Shown here in pieces: positions 1 through 11,439 of a stretch of 64,000 nt of DNA. Source of the DNA: Cephalotus follicularis (lineage: Eukaryota; Streptophyta; Magnoliopsida; Oxalidales; Cephalotaceae); NCBI GenBank assembly GCA_001972305.1, contig BDDD01002379.1, positions 186,001 to 250,000 of the forward strand. The letters are read 5' to 3'. Each line of letters begins with the position of its first letter. Position 1 is the first letter of the stretch. The notes below the pieces were generated by a model. The model saw only the letters and a list, made by a program, of their open reading frames with translations, was not told the DNA's origin and searched no databases. A program made the translations under genes and the position numbers.

Positions 1-149
1 GGAAAGGGTGACGCGAAATTGAAGCTCCTAGCTTCGGCGTCAATGGAGAAGGAGAAAGACTGAGAGAAAGAGAAGATATCCGGGGGAAACTCACCTTCAC
101 CCTTGGTGAACAGCGTCGGAGACGACGTCGGTAGTGGAGCATCGCCCGC

Positions 150-203
<54 letters not shown>

Positions 204-410
204 TTGGTTGGCCCTTGATTCCCCGATGACTCTTTCTTTTTCTTATATGGCACCTGGAGTTTTCTCTTTTTTTTTAATAATAATAATAATAATGCGCTCA
301 GCGCATTTTTGTGATCCACACACGTGTCTCTCTCCCCCAAAAAAATCTAAAACCATATGCTACGACCACTGCTCATGATTTTACGGAATACACTATAACA
401 AACTGATTGG
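1..410. other. unassigned non-coding stretch
   Basis: No coding frame here is credible. The stretch holds a CT microsatellite at 151-198 and a short TAA run at 275-293. It abuts the gypsy fragment that starts near 411. It may be the edge of another LTR or ordinary intergenic DNA; I could not decide which. Confidence 0.4.
151..198. repeat. (CT)24 microsatellite
   Basis: An uninterrupted run of 24 CT dinucleotides. The apparent Ser-Leu repeat peptide on the plus strand is only a translation of this run. Confidence 0.97.
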
Positions 411-2124
411 GAACACGGATGTTACAATAACCCACTAGTCCAAGAAACTGCGGACTTGAAAAACGTTCTTTAGTTGTTTCAAATCTCTCACTGTTTCAAT
501 CTTTGCTGGATCCGCTGCTAGATATGATAATGCCTAAGAAAAGCAACCTTAGTAAGTCAAAATTCACACTTGTTAAATCTGGTGTATAAACGATGATCTC
601 TCAAAGTCTATAATATTGTATAAAGATGTTGGACATACTCCTCCTTGGTCTTAGGATAGACCAGGATGGAATCAATGAAAACTACTATGAACTAGTCCAA
701 GTAAGGACTGAACACTTGGTTCATCAAGTCCATGAAAGTGGCAGATGCATTAGTCACGTAGAAAGGCATAACTAGAAACTCATAATGGTCATATAGAGAC
801 CTAAAAGTAGTTTTCGCAATATCACTATGTCTGACTCTCAACTGGCGATAACCCGATCTCAAATCGAGCTTCGAAAACACTATAGCACCCTTCAACTGGT
901 CAAATAACTCATCGATGTATGGCAAAGGCTACTTGTTATTCACTGTGACAATGTTGAGCTACCGGTAATCGATGCATATCCACAGTGATCCATCCATCTT
1001 CTTGACAAAAAGGGTTGGTGCTCCCCAACGTGAAACACTCGGGTGTATGAAACCTTTGTCAAGAAAGTCTTGCAGTTGTACTTTCAGTTCTTTCAATTCG
1101 ATCAGTACTATCCGATATGGTGCTTTGAAAACCGGTGTTCTCCGTATTAAAAGGTCAATAACAAACTTCGTCTCTAGGTCGGGTGGCAAGGATGTCAAGT
1201 CTTGAGGAAATACATCTCCAAACTCGTATACCACTAGAATATCTTCCAGGTTTGGTTTCCATCTGCTAGTGTCAATCACATGTGCTATAAATCCATGGAA
1301 ACTCTATTTTAGTAGTCTTTCTACATGTAATGCTGTGATTGGTGCAATCCGTGGCTCCAAGGTTTCGATAAATCAGAAAGGTAGCTAACTTTGTAGACAA
1401 AAGGTCTCCACCTTTTGATAACAATCAACCCGAGCATAATGTGCAGGTAGCCAATCCATCCCAATAATCGCATGAAGGTCTCGCATGGGAAGACCAATAA
1501 GGTGGGCTCGCAAGCAATAACTATCGATCTCCAATGTACAATCTCTACACACTTGATCGGTGGTCGCTAACTCACCGAGAGGTATACTAATCTCCATGAG
1601 GAAAGGTAAATAATTAGGCCTCAAACCCTTGCTATGAACAATATGTGATGAAATGAATGAGTGGGATAAGCCTGGATCTATAATAACCCGTGCTGAGAGT
1701 TGGAAAAGTTGAATAATACCTCCAATAACTAAGTTCAACTTAGTTGTAGTACATGGAACCATGGCAAAGACTTTAGCCTACACGACCGGTTTAGAACCTA
1801 CAACTTGCTTCCCCTTGAATTGAGAAGCCCCTCAGAAAGATGATGGTGCACTGCCATACTGTCTCTATGATGTCTGCCCTTGAGGTGTCTGAGACTGTGA
1901 TGACTATGTTGATCTTTTAAGAAGGGCATCCTGTGGACAATCTCTAGTAAAATTCTCATTAGCACCGCAAGCCATGAAAATACAAAAGTACCATCGGCAG
2001 TTGTCTGAAGTGTAGTTGGTCTTGTGGCAATGTATGTAAGGCGTTGGGGTACCCTAATTACCTGCATCGGAGAATCTAGAAGGATTACCCTAACTGGGCC
2101 CTCTAGATCAATTACTACTGAAAG

Positions 2125-3417
2125 TGATGTTATGGCAACCTTTAACTAAGAACTTTGTATGCGGAAAATACAAATTAAGCTATGAACATAAGCAAGCACT
2201 CAATAACAAATAAATAAGGAGTTAAGGGATAGAGAGTGCAAACAAAATTTATAGTGGTTCGGCAAATCCGTGCCTACGTCCACTTTCTCAAGAACTCCTT
2301 GAGATTCCACTAGAATCCTCTAGCCACCTTTGATTTTCGGCTTACGGGTGCAAATCAAACAAACCACCTTACAATTGATTTTGGGTTCTGGGTGCAAATC
2401 AATCAAACACCTTACACTTGATTTTGGGTTCCGGGTGCAAATCAATCAAACACCTTACACTTGATTTTGGGTTCCGGGTGCAAATCAAACAAACACCTTA
2501 TGAGGGTTCACTCCCATCTTTTACAATGAATGAGTTGTAAAGATAATTGTGTTTACAAGTAACCTCTCAAAGGTTGGATATAAAAGTGTAAACAAAAAGC
2601 TTGATGTAGATGTGCAAATTTGAGCTTGGATGTTTAGATGATCAAGAGTTGTGTTCCTCTTTTTTTTTGTTTTTGTTTCTTGGCCTCTATTTATAGCCTT
2701 ATTCTCATTATAGCCGTTGCAAAAGTCTTGGGCATGTTTGGATATGACATTTTGTTAATGTAGCCTTGTTTTAGTCTCTGCTGGCATAAAGACGTCGACT
2801 TATTTAATAAAGGCGTCGATGTATTTTAGTTTGTAGCCGTTAGAAGTGGTTGAACTAGCCGTTCCATGTTTCCCGGGTGTTGTCTATTTGAAAAGGCGTC
2901 GACTTCTTTTTAAAAGGCGTCGATGTCTTTTCTGGGAAACTCCAGGTTGAATGTCGCATCGATTTCTTTACCTGGTGTCGATGCTTTTTCTGGGTATGAT
3001 GAAAATGTCGTCGATCTCTACATAAAGGCGTCGATGTCTTTTACTTTGACGTCGATGTCTTTTGTTGAGGATCGATGTCTTTGAGTGCAATCTTCATACA
3101 GTAGCTTCTGGTCCCAAAAATGTGTAAACGCGTCGATGTGTTCACTGAAGTAGTCGATGTCTTCTTGAATGTAGTCGACGTCTTCTGGAAGTAGTCGACT
3201 TCTTTTTGTACGGACGTCGATGCTATAACTGGGAGGTAGATATTTTCTTTGCAGTTCACTCTGTACAAAAGGCGTCGATGCTATTTGGAAGGAGTCGACT
3301 CCTTTTTCTGCAGATTGGTTTTAGGCTTGATATTCAACTTGTAATTCTTTGCACATCAAGTAAACAAGTTAAATGCAATTTGTAATCATTAAAACATATG
3401 ATTGAGACTTATCAACA
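2125..3417 (-). repeat. Sirevirus solo LTR nested in gypsy gag
   Basis: It is homologous over its whole length to the LTRs of Sirevirus A at 15845 and 28289. It starts TGATGTTATGGCAACC, ends TCAACA, and shares the same middle section of GTCGATGTCTTT-type repeats (2780-3300). A minus-strand TATAAATA lies near 2690. Gypsy gag sequence continues on both sides. AAAG is present next to both ends; a 5-bp target duplication matches at 4 of 5 bases, so the borders are good to a few bases. It differs from the A LTRs in having more copies of a 43-bp tandem unit. Confidence 0.88.
2327..2500. repeat. 43-bp tandem repeat, four units, inside the solo LTR
   Basis: About four head-to-tail units of roughly 43 bp containing TTGGGTTCCGGGTGCAAATC. 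The homologous part of the Sirevirus A LTRs (16055-16145 and 28498-28590) carries only two units, so copy number has changed within the family. Confidence 0.85.
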
Positions 3418-4414
3418 ATAAAGTCCCAACAACTACAATGGGAACTCTGTAACTGGCCTCTCCTCCTTAAGAACCGGGACTGATTCCAACCACTAGAAGG
3501 ACTACCACTCTGTGAACCAACAGAACCACAACTATCAGTTCTCAGTCACTTGCCATTGTCACTGCCACTACCGCCACCCTACCGTGAAGGAGGTGCTAGT
3601 CTAGTGTTAGCTTTATTCCTCATTTGTCTTCTCTCCTCTGTAAGATCCTCAAGATGTCTAGCTCAAGTAGCAATATTTGTAATAGATGTCAGACCTAGAG
3701 TAGTCAACTATCTTTTCAGATCCATTCTCAAACCATAAAGGAACTTCTTCGATCTATGTTATTGTCCTTCCACCAGATATGGAGCAAAATGGACTAGATA
3801 TATGAACCTCGACTCATACTCAACAACTGACATGCTTCCTTATACCAGGTTGGCAAACTCAATTTCCCTCTTGTCTCTTTCATCCTGAGGAAGTACCTTA
3901 AATTCTATCTGGAAAGCAGTCAAAGAATGGGTTGTTCCATCCCTCATCAAAGTAGCATTGACCATAGCCCACCAATGCTCAGGTTCGCCTGGAAATATGT
4001 ACACTGCCAAGACTAGCTTCTAGTCATTATCAATTTCCATAACTTAGAAAATCTTCTCTAGATGAAGATGCCAAGACTCTGCTATAGAAGGATCTGGGAG
4101 TCACAAGAAAGCCGGTGGTTGCAACTTCAGGAATTGATTCAAGGAATTATCTCTTCGTTGTCTCCATTATGCTCTAACAGCCCTAAATCCCATGAGATTC
4201 TCGATTTGTGTCATGGTATGCTAAGGAAAGGCATTCTCTTACACTTATTCATCATCAATAGTAGGAGCTGGAGCATTACTTTTACCTCTTCTTCCACGCC
4301 TTCTTTTGCCATCCATTATCTACCTTATAAAGAAAAATTTTAGATTCATACTAAGAATCATTCAATTTGGAGTTATCACTACAATTTGATACTTAACCTA
4401 GCAGCCCAACAATG

Positions 4415-4426
4415 TCTCTAATACCA
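4415..4426 (-). promoter_or_regulatory. primer-binding site of the gypsy element
   Basis: On the minus strand this reads TGGTATTAGAGA, close to the TGGTATCAGAGC complement of initiator methionine tRNA that most plant LTR elements use. It lies just inside the LTR end at about 4430. Confidence 0.75.
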
Positions 4427-4429
4427 ACT

Positions 4430-6507
4430 ATAACATCCCGCATCTGGGTAACAAACTCGGGGCGTTAATTCAGTACAATACAATCAATAAACAGTAGTCA
4501 GGCCTAGGTAGTATATCAAAAAGTAGGATAATTTATAACTTTATTACAAACATACATCAAGCTTATAAAAGTAATGATAGGAATCAGTACTAGTTATTAG
4601 AACCCAAAATTGAAGTACAACAGTGTTCAATACAGTACAGTACTTATACTTGCAAGATATATAAAGCATTAAAGTCCAAGAACTTCAATCTTCATCATAC
4701 AGCTTCGACTAGGAGCCTCCACGATCGTTGGTCCCCGCTCTATTACCTATACTGAAAATAGATGTCCCATCAAAAAGGATGGGTTAGCCAAAGGGCCAAG
4801 CAGACATATTCTCATTCATAGATTATGCTAAGAATAGGTATGCAGTATCAATGAGTATATCAATGGTATAACCACGAAAAGTAGTCCTTCGAAGAAGGTG
4901 ACTTAACGGGTCTAGTGAACTCAGATCGATCAAATCACAGTCAACTAAACCTACTTAGAGGTCACTGCCATCTAAGTGTGTACTTATTGATAAGTGTCAT
5001 CTGAATATATATGCGGTAGTTAGTGCCATCTACTTATGCACTTGGTAGAAAGTGCTACCCAATTTTCACCTGATGATAAGTGTCATCTGAGTGTCTACTC
5101 AATGGTAAGTATCGTCTGAGGTTAACAGCTCTACTTCCAGGCAGCTCAATAGATTATGTCTTGACTATAAAATGGATCAGAGCCCGATAGTTCTTCCCAT
5201 AGGTGGCTCAAATAATAGCCCAAAGTCGGTGAGGATCTAATCAGAAGGAACGGATGGATGTATATAACCATTGCCTAGCTTCCTGACTAGGGTCACAAGG
5301 TTGCTCTAATAAGAATGGCACAGTACAATCAATCTATCGATCGATGAGTTATTCGGTCAATCGTGTCAATCAAAAGTGTTGTACAATCAATTTATCTACC
5401 AAAAGGATCAATACCTACCTAACCAAGATAGAAAACTATTTGAAAAGCCTTCAGTGATCTCAAGTACGGTCCAGTAAAGTGATCATTTGAAAACATGTGT
5501 GAAAACAACACTTTTTTAGTGAAAGTATCATACCAGTTGGCTGTTAATCAACTGGTGAGGGCCATTAGTCGATTGGCAGGGTACTAGTCAACTGGTGAGG
5601 TCAATCCAATCGACTAGGTTCTGCAGAATAGCAGTTTTGTAGTTAGCTAAAATCTAAAATAAGTTTAGGTTTTGACAACCTTTCTCAAATTCGTTTGAAA
5701 AGGAACTTTAGGGGTATAATTTAGACATGTCTAGAGGTGACATATCAACTCATTCGAATCATTCAAAGGTCCTCAAATAAAACAGGGGATAAAGTAGATC
5801 TAAAAACTTATTTTCACTTTCAATCAATTTCAATCAGTTTCAATCAATGCAATATATCAATTACAATTTATATGTGCAGAATCTTAAGAATTTTAGGTAA
5901 AGATTATCTACCTAAAAACCAGAAGCTTATGGTGTCTATTTTCAGTAGATATTGTAGGTTAGACTCAAGTCTGAAACTTCTAATTGGTGGCAAGCTTCAT
6001 GGAGTGTTGTGAGCACAAGAACAAGGTTGAATCTCCTCCCTTCAACCACTATTTTGGGCGGCAGTATGTGGAGAAATAGAAAAGTGATTGTTTGTGGTGT
6101 TTTGTGTGAAGAAAAGTGAGAGAATAGATAGATGATGAGAGAGAGAGAGATTTTGGGTGGAGAGAGAGAAAGATGTGAGGGAGAGGTTTTTCTGTGTAAG
6201 GAGAAGTACAGAAGTAGAGATAGGGAGAGTGGGGGGGAGAGGACATGGGTGAAGTAGTGAGAGAGAGATGGGAGACGCTGTGCGTTATTTGAGTGAGGGA
6301 GGTGACTTTTATAGTCAAATGAGTGGTCCAAATTGATTTAGAACATATGGTCACAAATGACCACGATCTCCGAAACAGTAATAGAAATGTATATGCATAA
6401 TCAATAAAATAAAGATGAGTATGAAATACATCAATCCAGTCAAATATAGTACGGTCCAATAGTACAAGCATACAATAAAATACATTAGATAAGTTCAACT
6501 CGTTACA
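4430..6507 (-). repeat. LTR of the Tekay-like gypsy element
   Basis: About 2.1 kb between the primer site and the terminal CGTTACA at 6507 (minus-strand start TGTAACGAG). It contains a minus-strand TATAAAAG near 6307-6314 and a GA-rich tract downstream of it (6120-6300). Diverged tandem units around AAGTGTCATCTGA lie at 4960-5110, and a block of short repeats around AGTCGATTGG/CAACTGGTGAGG at 5530-5625. The apparent ORFs here translate the GA tract and are not genes. The left border is approximate. Confidence 0.75.
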
Positions 6508-6750
6508 ACATCCATCCTCTTCAATGAGCAAGCTTAGTATGTGTCAGTCTATCCGGTTCATTAATGCCCCTATTTATGAACCTATGACTATGAATATATA
6601 GGAATAGAACTTACATGGAAGTAAGTCTCATAACCTTCATCTTGGTCTTACATCCATTGTTCCATTCCATGGGCGTTTATCATTAGGAAGTATTATTTAA
6701 CTGACATAATTAACATGATAAACAGTACTTTACAATCATAATAATTTTAC
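6508..6750 (+). other. probable copia LTR fragment, left part
   Basis: Non-coding AT-rich sequence that continues at 7618-7704 once the inserted solo LTR is set aside. The continuation resembles the 3' end of the copia LTR at 13077-15598 (shared TGCAATTGGCTT followed by CACAC). This left part itself shows only weak resemblance, so the assignment rests on continuity. Confidence 0.4.
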
Positions 6751-7617
6751 TGTAAGAACCGCAATTTCAATTGATGTATATTGATCCGAATATTGAAATA
6801 AAATATACATTTTAATTGAATTATTGTCCAATTGTTATGTTCTTCTGTGGTTATCAATGTTTGAAATGAGTTGGGATTCAAATTGGTGAAAACCGAACCT
6901 AAGGAACCCTAATTTCACCCCTGACAGTCGACTGCCATAGAAGAACAGCCGACTGCCTGACTCGTGGCATGTCCAGTCGACTGCCCGATGAATCCAGCCG
7001 ACTGTAATTTCGACAGAACATGTGTCTGTGCAGGTGTCATCTGATTTTTGGCGTAGCATGCATGGGAGACAGGTGTCCCGAGCTGCCATTACATGCAGGT
7101 AGAGGCCTTGCATGTCCTCTGCTCCACCTGGTTTATGGCCACTTGGCATGACTGCTCTATATTTGGCTAATGAAATGATATTTTTATATAACTGTCATAC
7201 ATAATTGCATTCATATATTCTTCTGCATACACTATCTTCTGCTTAGCCAAGTGAGGACAACGGCTAACCCCTACCATTACAGATTGAGCGAGGACGTTTG
7301 GAGTCTTGCTGTCGAAGCTTCTAAAAGCTTCTGTTATCGTTTTAAGGTTGTTATTTTACTGTTGTTATGTACTGTATTGAATGAACGAATCACACCTTGT
7401 TACCGTTGTATTCCTTATGATAAGGATATTGTTGAACTGAAATGTAACCGCACGTAGTATGGGATGCGTGCGAAGGCTTGTACTTTATACATTCTGGCTT
7501 ATTGACTATTTTCCGCATACTGTTTTATACTGTTAAATGTTATGCTGGAATGTATGTTTAATACTGATACTACCACATATGCTGGTCATTGACGGATTGA
7601 AATAACGGGGTGTGACA
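6751..7617 (+). repeat. solo LTR with perfect target duplication
   Basis: An 867-bp unit that starts TGTAAGAACCGCAATTTC and ends GGGGTGTGACA. It is flanked on both sides by TTTAC (6746-6750 and 7618-7622), an exact 5-bp target duplication. No internal coding region is present, so this is a solo LTR left by recombination. It holds a short block of CAGTCGACTGCC/CAGCCGACTG repeats at 6925-7010. Its start resembles the LTR-like sequence at 59111, so the family is probably gypsy. Confidence 0.9.
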
Positions 7618-7704
7618 TTTACTCAATTCATTGAATAAGATCCTTTACACAAGTAAAGTACCAATTTCATCCAATGCAATTGGCTTGTAGGGCACACACT
7701 AACA
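7618..7704 (+). repeat. 3' end of a copia LTR
   Basis: Ends TGCAATTGGCTTGTAGGGCACACACTAACA in two stretches that match the 3' end of the copia LTR at about 15565-15598. It continues from 6750 across the solo LTR. Confidence 0.55.
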
Positions 7705-7854
7705 AGTGGAACATTTAGCAAGACTAGGGTCAGATCATTCCCTTTTAGCAGTGTCTTTCCCATATAGGTAGATGATAGCAAAACCTTTTCATTTTAGTAA
7801 AACTTGGTTTACTCATCATAGTTTTCAAGAGACGGTATGAGCTTCTTGGTAGGA

Positions 7855-8225
7855 AGGATGGATGGACCACCTATGGTTGTTATTCATAAAAAAGTGATGA
7901 GGCTGTGGAGATGTCTGCGAACTTGGAACTAGAATGTTTTAGCTAATATGGATCAGTTAGTGACAAAAGCACAGGAAGACTTTATTAAGGCTAAGTTGCA
8001 TTTCCAAACTGGAAGGTTAGAAGCTCATTTATCGGTTTTTCAACAAACTTGAGAACATTTAGAGCTTATACTGCGTAGGAAGGAATCTATGGCTCATGAG
8101 AAATCTAGGGTTGAATGGCTGGTGAAAGGTGATCGCAGGACTGGGTTTTTTCATGCATTTATGAGTACCCATGAGACTAGATCCAATTTACAGCTAAGAA
8201 GAGAGGATGGTGTTAGGTATAGGTC
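7855..8225 (+). pseudogene. LINE (L1-type) ORF2 fragment
   Basis: One frame gives the segment lying between endonuclease and reverse transcriptase in plant L1 LINEs: KVMRLWRCLRTWN, then AQEDFIKAKLHF, then SRVEWLVKGDRRTGFFHAFM and RSNLQLRREDG. This matches the family pattern of a WNK-like motif followed by KSRxxWLxxGDxNTxFFH. Two in-frame stops are visible (after RTWN and after VFQQT), and there is no endonuclease, no YxDD palm and no poly-A tail, so it is a short dead scrap. It is joined abruptly to a copia LTR fragment near 8230. Similarity is motif-level only, but the WLVKGDRRTGFFH segment is distinctive. Confidence 0.75.
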
Positions 8226-8229
8226 CTTC

Positions 8230-8686
8230 AAGCCAGGTTATCATATAATAACAATAGATTGTAATAACATTAAAGTTCAATAAAGGATGTTCTTATTAAT
8301 CAATGGCAATTGTTGATTTATATTTATATATTTATAATCAATAAATGTCCATAGAATAAAGTATGAAGACTAAGACCATAATGAGATCATGCTGTGAGAC
8401 TTAGCACATCTATAAACTTTATTCTACAATCTTCCTAATCATGGGATTATATACATAGGACATATGTAATAAAGTTAGACTAGCACGTTGTATGCCAGCT
8501 CATTGCAGAGGTTGACTGATCTCGCAAGTCATCATGTAGTGAATATATGACATACGCATGGGTGTTTATAATATTATGAGTTCACTGAAGTGACTCGGAA
8601 TGAGGAGTCTTGTATGAAGTTTTACTTACATGTCAGATAGGCTTCTTGTATTGCAGTTGTGTAAGTGATCCTTAGACATGAGCCAC
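8230..8686 (+). repeat. copia LTR fragment (first part of a shortened 5' LTR)
   Basis: It aligns with 13640-13975 of the copia 3' LTR. Shared stretches include AAAGTATG..GACTAAGA, GACTAGCACGT, CATACGCATGGGTG against CATAAGCATGGGTG, and CTTGTATT(G/A)CAG. The homology resumes at 11261 after a 2.6-kb insertion. The equivalent of the MITE site in the 3' LTR is empty here. Confidence 0.75.
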
Positions 8687-11260
8687 CGTTGAAAAACACG
8701 GATGCTCTATGCGGAAAAGGTCCAATTATGAACTTAGGGTTTAGGGTTGTATTTTAAAATTTTAACCCAAAAAGTCCCCAAGCAATGGGATGTACTAGAA
8801 TACAAAGTCCATAATTGTACCAATAGGCCAAGGAACACTAATGTAGCTTTCAATTGGACAAATATAATCATCCAAGAAAGAAAGGGCATGGGTTGGAGCT
8901 AGGGTTTCACTAACCCTAGCTTTGGCCATACAAACAATTGGAACTAGGGTTTGCACACCAAAACCCCAATCCATTCTCCCACCCATGACCACACAAGAGC
9001 ATACCCTGAGGGTTAGCTCAGGTCCCTTAAACAAAAGGAAGATGAAGGACGTTTAGAAGCCCTTACATAAAATAATCTACTCCTTCCTTGATGTGCTCCC
9101 TCAACACTTCCATCTTCACAAAAATTACTCCATAGCTCACGGCAAGAGACATTTGTGAAGGCACTTTGAAGATGGAGAAGGTTCAGTGTTTAGATCCTAA
9201 AACTAAGGATCACAATATATGAAGATAAAATGCTGGGTGTGAGTTTTCTCCACCTATTATGATAATATAGGGTAAGAAGAGGTTGATTTGTTCTCTAATA
9301 TTCAAAGAAGAGAAGAAAGTGAGAGAGAGCTTTTGACTGGTTCATAAGAATGAGAGAAAAGAAGTGTGCTAAGTGTGTTCAAAAAGTCAGTCAAAAAATC
9401 TCATTCATTTTTTTAACTTTACTTATCCTAACTCTATTTATAAACTCGTTGCCACATGTTTCCACAAAGGTTAACAAAGTTGGCTGTGGATTGGACCATA
9501 TACAGGTGGGCCGAAATCTGGCATTCCTTAAGCCCAATTTCAAACCACCTCTAAGCTCTGACCTCTACCACTGAGGTCTGCATGTGAGCCGCGAGATCTG
9601 ACTTCGAGCTCTGACCTCTACCTTTGAGGTCTCCATGAAAGCTGTGAGATATGACTTTGAGTCCTGACCTCTGCCTCTGAGCTCTGACCTATATCTCCGA
9701 GGTCTGACTTCTAGCTCCGAGGTTTGCCTGTGAGCTCTACAATTGAGCTCCGAGCTCTGATCTCTACCTTCGAGGTCTGACATCTGGTTCCGAGGTCTGA
9801 CCTCTGCCTACTAGCTCTAAGGCCTGACTTTGAGCTCTGAGATCTGACTTTGAGGTCTGACCTCTGCCTGCGAGCTCTGATCTCTACCTTTGAGGACTAC
9901 CTTCAATTAGTCCACTAGCCCTTAAGCTATCTCAACAAATAAATACCCACTGTATTCATTTGTTAAACAAACAACCCTTTGCATGGAACATTCTATTATG
10001 GTGATGCTTGAACTCACTTCTAAAGAAGTGATATATGTTCAGCAAATAAAACGTTCACTAGAAAAGTAAAATCTCTCTCGATGCTAACCTCTCACTAAAT
10101 GACATGTGTCACTCACACGTCAACCTGTTCCAAAATCATGTGGGACCCAAAAGCCTTGTTGGATTCCGGTACAACGATAAATTTTCCAGAACATCCCAGA
10201 GTTCTGGTACGACCATCCTCATAGTCCCCGACTATCAAAATAACCCCGGTGTGATATCCAATCACCCCCGGATCCATGGATCAAAGTTCCATGTCTATCA
10301 GTCGTTAACCAGTACTTTGTCTTGTCATTAGTTTATGTGTCGTGTATCCCTCGTCATACTTGGCTCTGACCGCGGACTAGGGTTTGGATTAATGTCAACC
10401 CTAGGTAATACCGTGATAACTATAAATCCATGTACGCACTGAGACTATCGGCAGACCTCCCCGAAAACCCAGTTTCTGGTCTGCCTTTGCCTGGCCAGGC
10501 CTTTAAGTCTACAATGGACAAAGATGTCATAGAGCTGGTCACCCTCAATACAGGTGTGATGATCCCATGTTGCGCACTCACCCATACATCTCAATGCAGC
10601 TCCCACAAGACCCAAAAACAGCCCCTTTTCCAACTCGTGGCTAGAGCTGGGGAAGGCAAAAATCAAAGACAAGCGGTTACTACACAACGCATGCTAGCCG
10701 CTCAGGTCTAAGGACACAACGCAGGTCACGTATGGCCCACTAGTCTCCATCGACTATACACTACCGAGACTATAAGAATCCTATCGACATAGGTATTGAC
10801 CATCAAAAATAGGTTTCCTACGGTGGGTCAGTTCAGTGTCATGCATCACAGCACGCACCTCGCATTAGCTTTAGGGTAAACCCAAATGGTAATGAGAGAA
10901 TCCATCCTCCACATGACCCGAGAGCAAGCACAACACAACAAGTCTTTATGGTTCATCAATTGCCCTAAGAAAGTGAACCTATGACTTAGAACGTTCTGTC
11001 AGAAGGGAGTAAGGATCTCATTCTCATAACCTCCAAGGCACTAGATCCAACCCCTCGAACGACAGGGCGCTATATGTGTATTCAGTTAACATGGTGATTA
11101 ACTGATCCGTAGTGACGATTTGGGATAATACATATAGCAAGCGCAATTTTTATAGGAATATGCACAATGAAACATAACTGGAACTAAGAATGTAGATATA
11201 ATAGTGTAATGTACATACATGTAGCCATCTCTTGGCTTGCAAGGACACCCTAATCTAACA
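8687..11260 (-). repeat. 2.6-kb solo LTR (copia-like) inserted in the copia LTR
   Basis: On the minus strand it starts TGTTAGATTAGGGTGTCC at 11260. GCCAC occurs immediately outside both ends (8682-8686 and 11261-11265), a 5-bp target duplication, and copia LTR sequence is continuous across it. A minus-strand TATAAATAGAG lies near 9432-9445, so minus is the likely orientation. I saw no primer site, polypurine tract or coding domain, so it is a solo LTR or a domain-less element. It carries a minisatellite at 9550-9900. The family is not certain. Confidence 0.7.
9550..9900. repeat. degenerate minisatellite of GAGCTCTGACCTCT type
   Basis: About 20 imperfect copies of a 15-18 bp unit, alternating (G)AGCTC(T/C)GA and (G)AGGTCTGA with CCTCTACC or CTTCTAGC spacers. 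It lies a little downstream of the minus-strand TATA in the solo LTR. The ORF that crosses it is only a repeat translation. Confidence 0.85.
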
Positions 11261-11400
11261 GCCACCACTTGATATCTTATGTATAAGATATCATATTCTG
11301 ATGATGCTTAAATATGTCTACTAATCATATGGAGTATACAGGTATTAGTTGGGCACGATAAATTTTGCATGGAGATATGTGAGTGGGCAATATGGGATCT
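11261..11400 (+). repeat. copia LTR fragment (second part)
   Basis: Continues the LTR homology of 8230-8686 and matches 13977-14075 (GATATCATATTCTGATGATGC against GATATCATGTTTTGATAATGC, in two stretches). Copia pol sequence begins shortly downstream, so LTR and coding region are closer than in a whole element. Confidence 0.7.
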
Positions 11401-11439
11401 ACCGTTCCCAATAAAGTAAGGTACCTGAAAGATATTGTG

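Larger units (their letters stand above)
411..4429 (-). mobile_element. Ty3/gypsy element, Tekay/Del-like chromovirus, internal region (broken)
   Basis: This is a minus-strand fossil read from right to left. The primer site abuts the LTR at 4430. Gag lies in about 3430-4320, starting near 4318 with a basic MDGKRRRGRRGK segment, and continues at 1798-2067. An aspartic protease with IIDPGLSHSFIS and HAIIGMDWL lies at 1385-1762. Reverse transcriptase follows at about 640-1290, with YRIVLIELKELKVQLQDFL, then WICIDYR and [14 protein letters not shown], and RT/RNase H-like sequence runs on to about 420. Protease style and long LTR suggest the Tekay/Del chromoviruses; lineage is inferred. The element is broken in many places and its 3' part is not in the window. 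A Sirevirus solo LTR is inserted into its gag. Confidence 0.85.

Noticed and set aside
103-378. ORF with a Ser-Leu repeat
   Set aside because: It is a translation of the CT microsatellite; no domain or conserved flank.
6049-6531. Overlapping minus-strand ORFs rich in Ser, Leu and His
   Set aside because: They run through the GA-rich tract and TATA region of a gypsy LTR; no protein features.
8089-8283. Short ORF taken as a separate gene
   Set aside because: Its first part is the LINE segment SRVEWLVKGDRRTGFFH and its end runs into copia LTR sequence.
10430-10711. 93-residue ORF overlapped by an antisense ORF
   Set aside because: Lies in a solo LTR and has no family features on either strand.
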